The notes under the pieces are model-generated. The model made no database searches. It was not told the origin of the DNA and saw only the letters and a program-made list of their open reading frames with translations. 64,000 nucleotides of DNA from Pseudomonadota bacterium. GTDB taxonomy: Bacteria; Pseudomonadota; Gammaproteobacteria; Steroidobacterales; Steroidobacteraceae. Positions 16,301 through 23,073 of the stretch are shown in pieces; the stretch's first letter is position 1, and each line of letters starts with the position of its first letter. Position numbers and translations under genes: made by a program. The stretch is taken from the NCBI GenBank assembly GCA_023423065.1, contig JAFAGC010000018.1, positions 1 through 64,000 of the forward strand, in the 5' to 3' direction.

Positions 16301-16531
16301 GGTTCTCCCGAGCTCGACATGCGCAAGGACGGGATCGCCTCGATCGCCATCGCGCCGGATCGCAAGAGCGTGGAGATCGCGCTGGCCTCGACCGACGTGC
16401 CGGGCAACGTGCATCCGCGCCAGCTGGCGCGCGTGTATCACGCGAAGCTCGCTTCGCAGACGCTGTTCGATGCGAATGCGCCGGCGGAGCTCAACGCGTA
16501 TTACACGTTGTACGCGTTTCCGGGGAAGTGA
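13334..16531 (+). CDS. large secreted cytochrome c / beta-propeller dehydrogenase-like protein
   Basis: 1065 residues with an N-terminal signal peptide ending near VVHSQS. Residues about 30-180 form a beta-rich, carbohydrate-binding-like domain. A cytochrome c domain has its haem site C215-E-A-C-H and a distal methionine in LPVMPAF. After a linker of unclear fold (about 330-560), a six-bladed propeller-like region begins at GYSIENYYPP. It contains DTNGDGVADKYD (calcium-loop-like), HGPVRAPDG and FAKGLRSPASVGVGPDG, as in soluble glucose/sorbosone dehydrogenases. Electrons from an oxidised sugar or alcohol would pass to the haem in the periplasm. Divergent from a TonB receptor, it may use what that receptor imports. 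Confidence 0.75.
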   Translation: MSKFSRRAAAVLTSIALASFSVVHSQSPGSGLAGLSLRDNPAWKAADGVVTLEAPPSRENPLLSRAALADSVTSFEFRAPKGAGATAYLQGRYAIELPGTGDWQSVAVRFRAPRMDAGFNKIANALMLEVRVGNDVRRNVVFEKPSEGARWDGEDFRGPIVFYVQQGPFSLRNISFEPADFDPITVPGVSGGETNEKELLDSVALGKELFHSVGCEACHLVAKDAAGVSSGPNLFGLMRPEARSREVVEGEGHRFQVKANRDYLFRSIRAPADQLAVAEDGPTRGEAYLPVMPAFAREILTDKQIDALGDYLATLNEPRNRGPVVRLVDQTPSAPYDPMADSLQWLVSDEVRLQRGPLVGTSGRSIHVGNPNGIHYSFDPRLLAVVKIWQGGFLDMSGELVNRGNRGLALGHDSRDIAFGEREYLLAPLNAAGKPVDFSFKEGKFGDFATFKAELESKEDQLAKIAAQDAQFLGYSRDSRDKLAAPVFRYRVGKNVIETSTTISDKGDLAIRIRGRLAAAQSFALNPLLLKGATVSGGTLAGEQWTLPAGNTDATLRASIAVAANAWKPPVSNYSHKRAPLSKTPATATLPKGYSIENYYPPKDNYGRDQLFEALGLSLAKDGTVVVASRTAGIWRIVNGEWRLFAEGLFDSLGVVVEDGKGLTVVAGQKAELTRISDTNGDGVADKYDTLFDAHSYHANYHSYMHGPVRAPDGSYYFALNLVHDGTGSAYTAGGNVMGTWGGFNGWTIRVKPDGTFELFAKGLRSPASVGVGPDGRVWYADNQGDFVGTSKLFVLKKDAFYGHPAGLVDLPGMTPASPEIAYDKWADTRERAVVLFPHNRVANSPGNPAWVTTKKFGPFAGQMLIGDQTQSNLLRVVTQKVGNQEQGSVMPFFEGLESGVMRPLFLPDGSLLLGQTGRGWQAKGGKVASLQHVRWDGKTVAPAVTAMLATPKGFKLQFTQPLGDGVSVELLKSALSLESWTYRDAPDYGSPELDMRKDGIASIAIAPDRKSVEIALASTDVPGNVHPRQLARVYHAKLASQTLFDANAPAELNAYYTLYAFPGK

Positions 16532-16540
16532 GCGGACGCT

Positions 16541-17062
16541 TCACAGGTCCGCGGTGAATCCGATCCCTCGGCTGGTCCGGGCCGAGGGATTCATCAGTTG
16601 CCGCAGGGCTGCCAGCACTATGGCGATCTGCTTGTCGTGACCCTGATATTTGCGTTCCAGCTCTTCGAGCTGGCGCACGAGATCCGCATTGGTGGCGAGC
16701 AATTCACGGAGCCGCACGAATGCGCGGACGACGTGAATGCCCATGTCGACGGCGCGCTCGCTATTGAGGATGTTTGCAGCTTGAATTGCCCCATGCTCGG
16801 TGAAAGCCCATGGAGGTTTGCGATGGCCACCACGTCGGACCTTTGATGTCGCAATTTGCGACATCAAAATTGCGCGCTCCTCCAGACTCAATCGGAAAGC
16901 GAAGTCTGGCGGGAATCTGGCCGCGTTCCTTTTCACAGCTTCGTTCAGTCGCGACGTCGTTACTCCATACAGGCTAGCGAGGTTTCGATCGAGAATGACG
17001 CGCTGACCACGAAGGTCGAGGATCAGGCGCGGCAACGCAGCTATTTCGGCGGGTACCTTCAT
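16541..17062 (-). CDS. ORF6N domain protein (phage antirepressor-like)
   Basis: 173 residues from the ATG at 17060-17062. The frame is open to 17122, but MKVPAEIAALPRLILDLRGQ fits the family start. The ORF6N domain covers about 90 residues (RVILDRNLASLYGVTTSRLNEAVKRN, then RFPPDFAFRLSLEE). A following segment, KPPWAFTEHGAIQAANILNS, is the usual second conserved block. A C-terminal coiled coil has RQLEELERKY. ORF6N/KilA-N domains bind DNA and occur in phage antirepressors and as stand-alone chromosomal genes. No other phage gene is nearby, so this is probably a domesticated or mobile single gene. Its DNA target is unknown. Confidence 0.85.
   Translation of the reverse strand: MKVPAEIAALPRLILDLRGQRVILDRNLASLYGVTTSRLNEAVKRNAARFPPDFAFRLSLEERAILMSQIATSKVRRGGHRKPPWAFTEHGAIQAANILNSERAVDMGIHVVRAFVRLRELLATNADLVRQLEELERKYQGHDKQIAIVLAALRQLMNPSARTSRGIGFTADL
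16563..16590. terminator. hairpin between convergent genes
   Basis: ATCCCTCGGC (16563-16572) and GCCGAGGGAT (16581-16590) form a perfect 10-bp stem. It lies inside the last codons of the minus-strand ORF6N gene and just after the plus-strand cytochrome gene. There is no T-run, so termination is uncertain. Confidence 0.45.
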
Positions 17063-17274
17063 GGAATCCGTATCGGGTGGGGCGGAAGCTACTCTGAGGG
17101 CGAGTTGGGAAAATTGCGCCACAAAAAAGGAGGGCGATTGACCAGAAACTGAAGGAAATCAGCCGCCGGCGGCTCCTGGGAAAGCAGAGGGAATTGCATC
17201 CGCTTTCCACAACCCATCCTTCGTGCTTCAATCCGCCTCGCCATACCCCTTCGAACACCCGATTTGGTGACGCC

Positions 17275-17910
17275 ATGAGCGAGACGAAGTGGACCCTTCA
17301 CGGCCGCGAATTCGCGAACTGCAACTGCTCGTACGGCTGCCCCTGCCAGTTCAATGCGCTACCTACCTACGGCAACTGCTCCGCGGTCGTCGGCATACAG
17401 ATAGACAAGGGCCGGCACGGCGACGTCGACCTGAGCGGGCTCAAGATCGCGGGCATCTTCCGGTACCCGGGCGCCATTCACATGGGCAACGGCGAGGCCG
17501 TGCCCATCGTCGACAAGCGTGCGGATGAAGCGCAGCGCAACGCGTTGCTGCGCATCATGAGCGGCCAGGACACGCGCCCGGGCGCGACGATGTTCCAGGT
17601 GTTCTTCTCGATGCTGAGCAAGGTGCACGACCCGGTGTTCGCCGACATCGATTTCGAGGTCGACATCGACAAGCGCCGCGCGCGTCTGCGCGTGCCCGGC
17701 TACATCGAGCAGCGCGGCGAGCCCATCGTGAACCCGATCAGCGGAGAAGAGCATCGCATCCGCATCGAACCCGTCGGCGGATTCGAATTCAAGAAGGCCG
17801 AGATCGGCCGCGGCTGGACGAAGGCGACCGGGCCGGTAACGTACGAGCTCGCGGATTCGTACGGACAGTTCGCGGAGCTGCACCTGAGCCAGGACGGCAT
17901 CATCGACTGA
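17275..17910 (+). CDS. DUF1326 domain-containing protein
   Basis: 211 residues from ATG at 17275. The frame is open further up, but the homologous part begins MSETKWTLHGREF. A cysteine cluster near the start (CNCSYGCPCQF) looks able to bind metal and is the hallmark of DUF1326. The rest is beta-rich. Its stop overlaps the start of the DUF2182 gene by one base, so the two are co-translated. DUF1326 and DUF2182 genes are frequently found as a pair. The function of the pair is unknown, possibly metal handling at the membrane. Confidence 0.85.
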   Translation: MSETKWTLHGREFANCNCSYGCPCQFNALPTYGNCSAVVGIQIDKGRHGDVDLSGLKIAGIFRYPGAIHMGNGEAVPIVDKRADEAQRNALLRIMSGQDTRPGATMFQVFFSMLSKVHDPVFADIDFEVDIDKRRARLRVPGYIEQRGEPIVNPISGEEHRIRIEPVGGFEFKKAEIGRGWTKATGPVTYELADSYGQFAELHLSQDGIID

Positions 17911-18647
17911 TGAGCCGCGGGTTCGTCCTCGGCGCGCTGATCGCCATCACCGCGCTCGCGCTCTCGTATATCTACTGGCTCGCCACCGGCTTCGACATGT
18001 CCGGCATGATGTCGCCGGATTTCATCCCGTGGTCTGCCTGGCACTTCGCGTTCATGTTCGCGATGTGGGCCGTGATGATGATCGGGATGATGTCTCCCTC
18101 GGTCGCGCCGATGGTGCTGCTCTACGCCCAGGCCGCGCGGCAGGGAGCGGCGCGCGGCCACGAGTTCGCGCCGCCCTGGTGGTTCGCGTCTGGCTATCTA
18201 CTCGCGTGGACGGGCTTCGCGCTCGCGGCCACGCTGCTGCAGTGGCTGCTCGAGTGGCGGTCGCTCGTCACGCCGATGATGGCGGGCACCAGCCGCGGGA
18301 TCGGCGCCGCGCTGCTGATCGCCGCGGGCGTATACCAGTTCCTGCCGGTCAAGGACGCCTGCCTGTCTCAGTGCCGCGCGCCGCTGTCGTTCGTGCAGCG
18401 GCACGGTGGCTTCCAGCCGGGCGCGCGCGGGTCGATCCGGCTCGGATTCCTGCACGGGCTCTACTGCATCGGCTGCTGCTGGATGCTCATGGTCCTGCTG
18501 TTCGCGTTCGGGGTGATGAACCTGCTGTGGATAGCCGGGCTCATGGTTTACGTGCTGCTCGAGAAAGTCCTGCCGTATCCGCGCGTGGTGACCCGCATCG
18601 CGGGAATGGCGGCGATTGCCGGTGGGATCGCGCTGATTCTTGCCTAG
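17910..18647 (+). CDS. DUF2182 integral membrane protein
   Basis: 245 residues with about six membrane helices. It shows the family's methionine-rich second helix WHFAFMFAMWAVMMIGMMSPS and a cysteine-bearing segment YQFLPVKDACLSQCRAPLSF. A GLYCIGCCWMLM helix follows. The Met, Cys and His clusters suggest metal contact (inference). It is coupled to the DUF1326 gene through the overlap TGATG. No known reaction. Confidence 0.85.
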   Translation: MSRGFVLGALIAITALALSYIYWLATGFDMSGMMSPDFIPWSAWHFAFMFAMWAVMMIGMMSPSVAPMVLLYAQAARQGAARGHEFAPPWWFASGYLLAWTGFALAATLLQWLLEWRSLVTPMMAGTSRGIGAALLIAAGVYQFLPVKDACLSQCRAPLSFVQRHGGFQPGARGSIRLGFLHGLYCIGCCWMLMVLLFAFGVMNLLWIAGLMVYVLLEKVLPYPRVVTRIAGMAAIAGGIALILA

Positions 18648-18801
18648 GCGCCAGCCGTTTCGGCGCCGGAAAGCGTGGGCGTCCTACGACGCGAGTCGCC
18701 CTTCGAACATCATCGTGCAACGCGTGCCGGCGTAGTCTGCGCTCCACCTCGCGAAACGAGTCAATTCCCGCGGCGTCGCCGATCAACAAGGACCCGTTTC
18801 C

Positions 18802-19407
18802 ATGCGCACATACAGCGTTTCCCGGTTGATGAAGTTGTTCGTTCCCTCGGTTGCACTGCTCGCGAGCGTTACAGCCGTGGCCCAGCAAGCGGGAGCCGGT
18901 CCGCCGGACAAGGGCGCCGCGGAAGTTGCATTGAGCAACGACACCATCCAGCTGCGTTACTACGACCACATCGACAGCAACGAACGCCGCCTGTGGGGCG
19001 GTGGCTTCCTCGGCGAAGAACGCGACATCGTGTTGAACGCCGGGTTGTTGTGGCCGGTGGAACTGGGGCAGCGCTTCGACGTGGCGCTCGGTCCGAACCT
19101 CATTGCCGCGCTGCTCAGTGACGAGAACCAGGACATCATGGCGGTGAGCATCGGCGGCGAAGCGCGTTTCTTCTTCGATTCGTCGCGGCGATTCGCGATC
19201 GCGGGTGCGGCGTACTACGCGCCGGACATTCTCACCTTCGGTTCCGCCGACAACATCGTCGACCTGTGGGCGCGCGCAGAGCTGAAGTTCTCGGACCGCG
19301 TCATCGGGTACGCCGGAATGCGCTGGTTCGAGTTCGATCTCATCGACGGCAGTGGCGAGCGGACGCTACAGGAAGAAGTATTCGTCGGCGTGCGCTATCG
19401 GCTGTGA
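18802..19407 (+). CDS. YfaZ-like outer-membrane beta-barrel protein
   Basis: 201 residues with a signal peptide ending near AVAQQAGA. The mature protein has alternating beta strands and ends in RYRL, fitting a small outer-membrane barrel of the YfaZ family. A typical stretch is RRLWGGGFLGEERDIVLNAGL followed by LGPNLIAALL. YfaZ proteins are uncharacterised porin-like proteins. The stop codon at 19405-19407 directly touches a palindromic repeat. Confidence 0.7.
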   Translation: MRTYSVSRLMKLFVPSVALLASVTAVAQQAGAGPPDKGAAEVALSNDTIQLRYYDHIDSNERRLWGGGFLGEERDIVLNAGLLWPVELGQRFDVALGPNLIAALLSDENQDIMAVSIGGEARFFFDSSRRFAIAGAAYYAPDILTFGSADNIVDLWARAELKFSDRVIGYAGMRWFEFDLIDGSGERTLQEEVFVGVRYRL

Positions 19408-19548
19408 AATGGGGACATTCCCTGTTTCCTGGCAAACGGGGACAGACCTGGTGCGATCCTCGCGCAAATGAAAAGGCCTCGATGAGATCGCGTGCGATCC
19501 ACATCGAGGCCTGTCCCCGTTTGCTAGGAAACGAGGAATGTCCCCATT
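19408..19548. repeat. complete palindromic GGGGACATTCC element between two stop codons
   Basis: The 38-bp ends (19408-19445 and 19511-19548) are inverted repeats with about three mismatches. They begin AATGGGGACATTCC and run to CAAACGGGGACAG. The middle has its own 11-bp inverted repeat, AGGCCTCGATG / CATCGAGGCCT. It fills exactly the space between the YfaZ stop and the opposing GST stop, and one end supplies part of the GST stop codon. It probably serves as a two-way terminator. Its form fits REP/MITE-like elements mobilised in trans. Confidence 0.8.
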
Positions 19549-20164
19549 AGGCGGCTTTCTTGAGCAGGCCTTCGGCTGCCATGGCCTCCTGCACCTTCGG
19601 ACGCGCGGCGACGCGCGCTTGGAATTCCTTGATCGCCGGATACTTCGACAGGTCGACGTTGAGCGGCGTGGCCCAGTTCAACAGCACGAACGCGTATGCG
19701 TCGGCGATCGTGAACGTGTCGCCGGTCAGGTACTTCCTGCCCGCCAGATGCTTGTCGAGGTACTCGAACTTCTTCGCCAGGTTGTCGAGCGCGTACTGCT
19801 TCACGGCCGCATCGTTGGCCGGGTTCCACAAGGGCGAAAAGCTCTTGTGCACTTCGCTCGTGAGATAGTTGAGCCACTCCTGCAGCTGATAACGCTCGAA
19901 GGTGCCGTTCTTCGGCGCGAGCCCGCTGTCCGTCTTCTGGTCCGCGACGTACTGCATGATGGCGACGCCTTCGGTCAGGACCTTGCCGTTGTCCAGCTTC
20001 AGCGCGGGCACGGCGCCCTTCGGATTGATGGCGAGGTAGTCAGAGCCGTCCTCGAGCTTCTTCGTCCGGACGTCGGCGCGCTTGAGCTCGAAGGGAAGGC
20101 CGGCTTCGCGCAGCGCGATGTGCGAGGCGAGGGAACAAGCGGCGGGAGAGTAGTAAAGCTGCAT
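19547..20164 (-). CDS. gstA: beta-class glutathione S-transferase
   Basis: 205 residues from the ATG at 20162-20164, preceded by AAGGAG. The thioredoxin-like N-domain begins MQLYYSPAACSLASH, where C10 is the beta-class catalytic cysteine. The cis-proline segment is KGAVPALKL, and EGVAIMQYVAD binds glutathione. The C-terminal helical domain ends FQARVAARPKVQEAM. The enzyme conjugates glutathione to electrophiles in the cytoplasm. It is divergent from an hxlR-type gene, and two palindromic operators lie between the starts, so redox- or electrophile-controlled expression is likely. Confidence 0.9.
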   Translation of the reverse strand: MQLYYSPAACSLASHIALREAGLPFELKRADVRTKKLEDGSDYLAINPKGAVPALKLDNGKVLTEGVAIMQYVADQKTDSGLAPKNGTFERYQLQEWLNYLTSEVHKSFSPLWNPANDAAVKQYALDNLAKKFEYLDKHLAGRKYLTGDTFTIADAYAFVLLNWATPLNVDLSKYPAIKEFQARVAARPKVQEAMAAEGLLKKAA

Positions 20165-20230
20165 GATGTGCTCCTTGCTTTGTTGTCTGTCGGGGGCGCA
20201 AGTGTGGGGAACGAACGTGACGCGCACAAG

Positions 20231-20250
20231 TACTTACCTGCTGGTAAGTA
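20231..20250. promoter_or_regulatory. HxlR-type operator 1
   Basis: TACTTACC-TGCT-GGTAAGTA is a perfect 8-bp palindrome with a 4-nt spacer. It resembles the TACT...AGTA-type sites bound by HxlR/YodB regulators. It lies 67 bp upstream of the GST start and 99 bp upstream of the regulator start. Confidence 0.75.
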
Positions 20251-20262
20251 TCCCGTAGGAGG

Positions 20263-20284
20263 GTACTTACCTCCGGGTTAGTAC
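20263..20284. promoter_or_regulatory. HxlR-type operator 2
   Basis: GTACTTACC-TCCG-GGTTAGTAC repeats operator 1 with one mismatch between arms. The two centres are 33 bp apart, about three helical turns. Confidence 0.72.
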
Positions 20285-20348
20285 CCCCATTACGGAAACC
20301 TCGCGCAAAGCGTGCGCCGCGCCACGCGGTTGTGCTAGCGTCCTGGTC

Positions 20349-20708
20349 ATGGCGAAGAACCCCACCCCCGACATCTTCAATGCCTTGTGCCCGTCGCGCC
20401 GCCTGATGGCCGTGCTCGCCGAGAAGTGGACGCTGCTCGTCGTCGCGCAGCTCGCCGGCGGTCCGATGCGCACCGCGGAACTGCGCCGCAGCGTCGACGG
20501 CGTCTCCGAGAAGATGCTGATCCAGACGCTGCGCAAGCTCGAGTCGTTCGGGCTAGTTAGCCGCCGCAGTTATCCCGAGCTGCCGCCGCGCGTCGAGTAT
20601 CGCCTGACGCCGCTCGGCCGTTCGCTGGCGCGCGTCGCGGGACTCTTCGGCCGCTGGATCGAGCGCAACGTCGGCAGCCTGCTCAAGGCAGAACGAGACG
20701 CCGCGTAA
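20349..20708 (+). CDS. HxlR-family transcriptional regulator
   Basis: 119 residues, normal for HxlR. A cysteine near the N-terminus (FNALCPSRRLM, C14) is where HxlR/YodB proteins sense electrophiles or thiol oxidation. The winged helix follows: AEKWTLLVVAQLAGGPMR, then VSEKMLIQTLRKLESFGLV and the wing YPELPPRVEYRLTPLG. It probably represses itself and the divergent gst gene through the two operators between them, and releases them on thiol stress (inference from family and layout). Confidence 0.88.
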   Translation: MAKNPTPDIFNALCPSRRLMAVLAEKWTLLVVAQLAGGPMRTAELRRSVDGVSEKMLIQTLRKLESFGLVSRRSYPELPPRVEYRLTPLGRSLARVAGLFGRWIERNVGSLLKAERDAA

Positions 20709-20715
20709 GCGCGAC

Positions 20716-20803
20716 TGGACCCCATTTCCTGACAAACACACCGGGGGTCCGCCCAATCGGGGTGCGTCCCCGTTTGCCGGAAAACGAGGAATGTCCCCAT
20801 TTC
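20716..20803. repeat. degenerate copy of the GGGGACATTCC palindromic element
   Basis: The right half (20765-20802) reads GTCCCCGTTTGCCGG then AAAACGAGGAATGTCCCC, a close match to the other copies. The left half (GACCCCATTTCCTGACAAAC) is eroded. It sits eight bases after the hxlR stop codon. Confidence 0.6.
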
Positions 20804-20836
20804 TTGCAGACCCCCTGACTCGCGGTTCGAATCTGG

Positions 20837-20861
20837 TGCGCATTTCCACTGGAAATGTGCA
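20837..20861. promoter_or_regulatory. 25-bp palindrome, candidate enhancer site
   Basis: TGCGCATTTCCA and TGGAAATGTGCA face each other around a single base, with one mismatch per arm. The centre is about 66 bp upstream of the -24 element of the sigma-54 promoter. That is where a bacterial enhancer-binding protein could sit. It does not match the NtrC or NifA consensus closely, so the activator is unknown. Confidence 0.5.
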
Positions 20862-20913
20862 TCGTGGGGCCTCGCACGCACTTCGCGCGGATCGCGCGTC
20901 TCAGCTTCATCTC

Positions 20914-20929
20914 TGGCATAGCGCTTGCT
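20914..20929 (+). promoter_or_regulatory. sigma-54 (-24/-12) promoter
   Basis: TGGCATAGCGCTTGCT, preceded by C, fits YTGGCAYRNNNNTTGCW. The GG and GC dinucleotides are exactly 10 nt apart. Transcription should start near 20940, giving a leader of about 29 nt to the transporter gene. Sigma-54 promoters commonly drive nitrogen-source uptake. Confidence 0.75.
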
Positions 20930-20968
20930 TTAGCTAGCTCGTACCGAACACCGGGGAGCTACGACAAG

Positions 20969-22255
20969 ATGCCTGACCAGAAAATTACGCGACGCCAGAT
21001 CATCAAGGCCGCGGGCGCCGCTGCCGCGGCGACGAGTCTCGGCGCGTTGGCGTCGAAACCCTTGTACGCCGCGACGGGCGCGCCTGAAACCACGAAAGCC
21101 GTGCTCGGCTTCATCGCGCTGACCGATGCGGCGCCGCTGATCGTCGCGAAAGAAAAGGGCTTCTACGCCAAGTACGGCATGCCCGACGTCGAGGTGGTCA
21201 AGCAGGCCTCGTGGGGCACCACGCGCGACAACCTCGTGCTGGGCTCGGCCGGCAACGGCATCGACGGCGCGCACATCCTCACGCCGATGCCGTATCTCAT
21301 CAGCACCGGCAAGGTCACGCAGAACAACGTGCCGACGCCCATGTACATCCTGGCGCGCCTCAATCTCGACAGCCAGTGCATCTCCGTGGGCTCCGAATAC
21401 GCCGGCCTCAAACTCGGCCTCGATGCGAAGCCCTTCAAGGCCGCGCTCGAGAAGAAGAAGGCCGCGGGCAACGCCGTGAAGGCGGCGATGACTTTCCCGG
21501 GCGGCACGCACGACGTGTGGCTGCGCTACTGGCTCGCCGCCGGCGGCATCGATCCGGACAAGGACATCGAGACCATCGTCGTCCCGCCGCCGCAGATGGT
21601 GGCGAACATGAAGGTCGGCACGATGGACTGCTTCTGTGTCGGCGAGCCGTGGAACGAGCAGCTCAAGAACCAGAAGATAGGCTACACCGCGCTCACCACC
21701 GGCGAGCTGTGGAACAAGCATCCGGAGAAGTCCTTCGCGATGCGCGCCGAGTACGTCGACAAGAATCCCAAGGCGACGATGGCGCTGCTCATGGCCGTGC
21801 AGGAGGCTGCCATGTGGTGCGACAAGCCGGAGAACCGCGACGAGCTCGCGCAGATCGTCTCCAAGCGCGCCTGGTTCAACGTGCCGTATCCCGACATCGT
21901 GAGCCGGTTGCAGGGCAAGTTCGACTACGGCACCGGTCGAGTCGTCGATAACAGCCCGCACCTCATGAAGTTCTGGCGCGACAACGCTTCTTATCCATAC
22001 CAGAGCCACGAGCTGTGGTTCCTCACGGAGAATGTCAGATGGGGCAAGTTCACGGGCAAGGAAGACTTCAAATCGCTGATCGCGAAAGTGAATCGCGAGG
22101 ATCTGTGGCGAGCGGCCGCGAAGGAACTCAAGGTGCCGGACGCCCAGATTCCGAAGACGACGTCGCGTGGCGTCGAAAAATTCTTCGATGGCAAAACGTT
22201 CGATCCGGCGAACCCCAGCGCGTACCTGGCAAGCCTGGCGATCAAGCGGGTTTGA
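20969..22255 (+). CDS. nitrate/sulfonate-type ABC transporter substrate-binding protein (NrtA/CmpA-like)
   Basis: 428 residues from ATG at 20969, 10 nt after GGGGAG. The longer frame upstream would overrun the sigma-54 promoter. The Tat-type signal KITRRQIIKAAGAAAAATS is followed by a periplasmic binding domain: GFIALTDAAPLIVAKEKGFYAKYG, GTHDVWLRYWLAAGGIDP and CVGEPWNEQ. These are typical of NrtA/CmpA proteins, which bind nitrate, nitrite, cyanate or bicarbonate. It leads a three-gene operon (binding protein, permease, ATPase). No nitrate reductase lies in the window, so the ion is not certain, but the sigma-54 promoter favours a nitrogen source. Confidence 0.85.
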   Translation: MPDQKITRRQIIKAAGAAAAATSLGALASKPLYAATGAPETTKAVLGFIALTDAAPLIVAKEKGFYAKYGMPDVEVVKQASWGTTRDNLVLGSAGNGIDGAHILTPMPYLISTGKVTQNNVPTPMYILARLNLDSQCISVGSEYAGLKLGLDAKPFKAALEKKKAAGNAVKAAMTFPGGTHDVWLRYWLAAGGIDPDKDIETIVVPPPQMVANMKVGTMDCFCVGEPWNEQLKNQKIGYTALTTGELWNKHPEKSFAMRAEYVDKNPKATMALLMAVQEAAMWCDKPENRDELAQIVSKRAWFNVPYPDIVSRLQGKFDYGTGRVVDNSPHLMKFWRDNASYPYQSHELWFLTENVRWGKFTGKEDFKSLIAKVNREDLWRAAAKELKVPDAQIPKTTSRGVEKFFDGKTFDPANPSAYLASLAIKRV

Positions 22256-22260
22256 CACCG

Positions 22261-23073
22261 ATGCCATCCTGGCTGCGCGCGACTCGTGCGCGCGCCGTCA
22301 GCATCGCGGCAGTGACCCTGCCGCCCATCCTCATGCTGGCGTTGCTCGGCGTGGTGTGGGAGCTCCTGTGCTCCTCGCCGACGGCGACGCTGCCGCCGCC
22401 GAGCAAGGTGCTGTCGGATACCTGGGAGCTCATCGTCAATCCGCTCTACGACAACGGCGGCATCGACAAGGGGTTGTTCCACCATCTCTACGCGAGCCTG
22501 AAGCGCGTCGGACTGGGCTATCTGTTCGCCTCGACGCTCGGCATCGCCCTCGGCGTGCTGATCGGCAGCAGCACGTGGGCCATGCGCGCGCTGGATCCGC
22601 TGTTCCAGGTGTTGCGCACGATTCCGCCGCTCGCGTGGCTGCCGCTGTCACTGGCGGCGTTTCGTGACGGCCAGCCGTCGGCCATCTTCGTGATCTTCAT
22701 CACGGCGATCTGGCCGATCATCATCAACACCGCGGTGGGCGTGCGGAACATTCCGCAGGACTATCGCAACGTGTCGAAGGTGCTGCGGCTCAACGGCTTC
22801 GAGTACTTCACGAAGGTGATGCTGCCGGCGGCGGCGCCGTACATCTTCACGGGCCTGCGCATCGGCATCGGTCTGTCGTGGCTCGCGATCGTGGCGGCCG
22901 AGATGCTGATCGGCGGCGTGGGTATCGGCTTCTTCATCTGGGACGCGTGGAACAGCTCGCTCATCAGCGACATCATCCTCGCGCTGGTGTACGTCGGCAT
23001 CATCGGGTTCCTGCTCGATCGCCTCGTGGCCTTCTCCGGAAAACTGATCGGACGTGGAACGGTGAACGTATGA
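22261..23073 (+). CDS. ABC transporter permease (NrtB/SsuC-like)
   Basis: 270 residues from ATG at 22261, five bases after the preceding stop. Six hydrophobic helices are visible. The cytoplasmic EAA-type loop is DYRNVSKVLRLNGFEYFTKVMLPAAAPYIFTGLRIG, the segment that contacts the ATPase. SASFEs of this type pair as homodimers in the inner membrane. The stop codon overlaps the start of the ATPase gene (ATGA). Confidence 0.88.
   Translation: MPSWLRATRARAVSIAAVTLPPILMLALLGVVWELLCSSPTATLPPPSKVLSDTWELIVNPLYDNGGIDKGLFHHLYASLKRVGLGYLFASTLGIALGVLIGSSTWAMRALDPLFQVLRTIPPLAWLPLSLAAFRDGQPSAIFVIFITAIWPIIINTAVGVRNIPQDYRNVSKVLRLNGFEYFTKVMLPAAAPYIFTGLRIGIGLSWLAIVAAEMLIGGVGIGFFIWDAWNSSLISDIILALVYVGIIGFLLDRLVAFSGKLIGRGTVNV

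Noticed and set aside
20824..20833. GGTTCGAATC, a tRNA T-loop-like sequence
   Set aside because: The flanking five bases do not pair as a T stem and no anticodon or acceptor stem is present.
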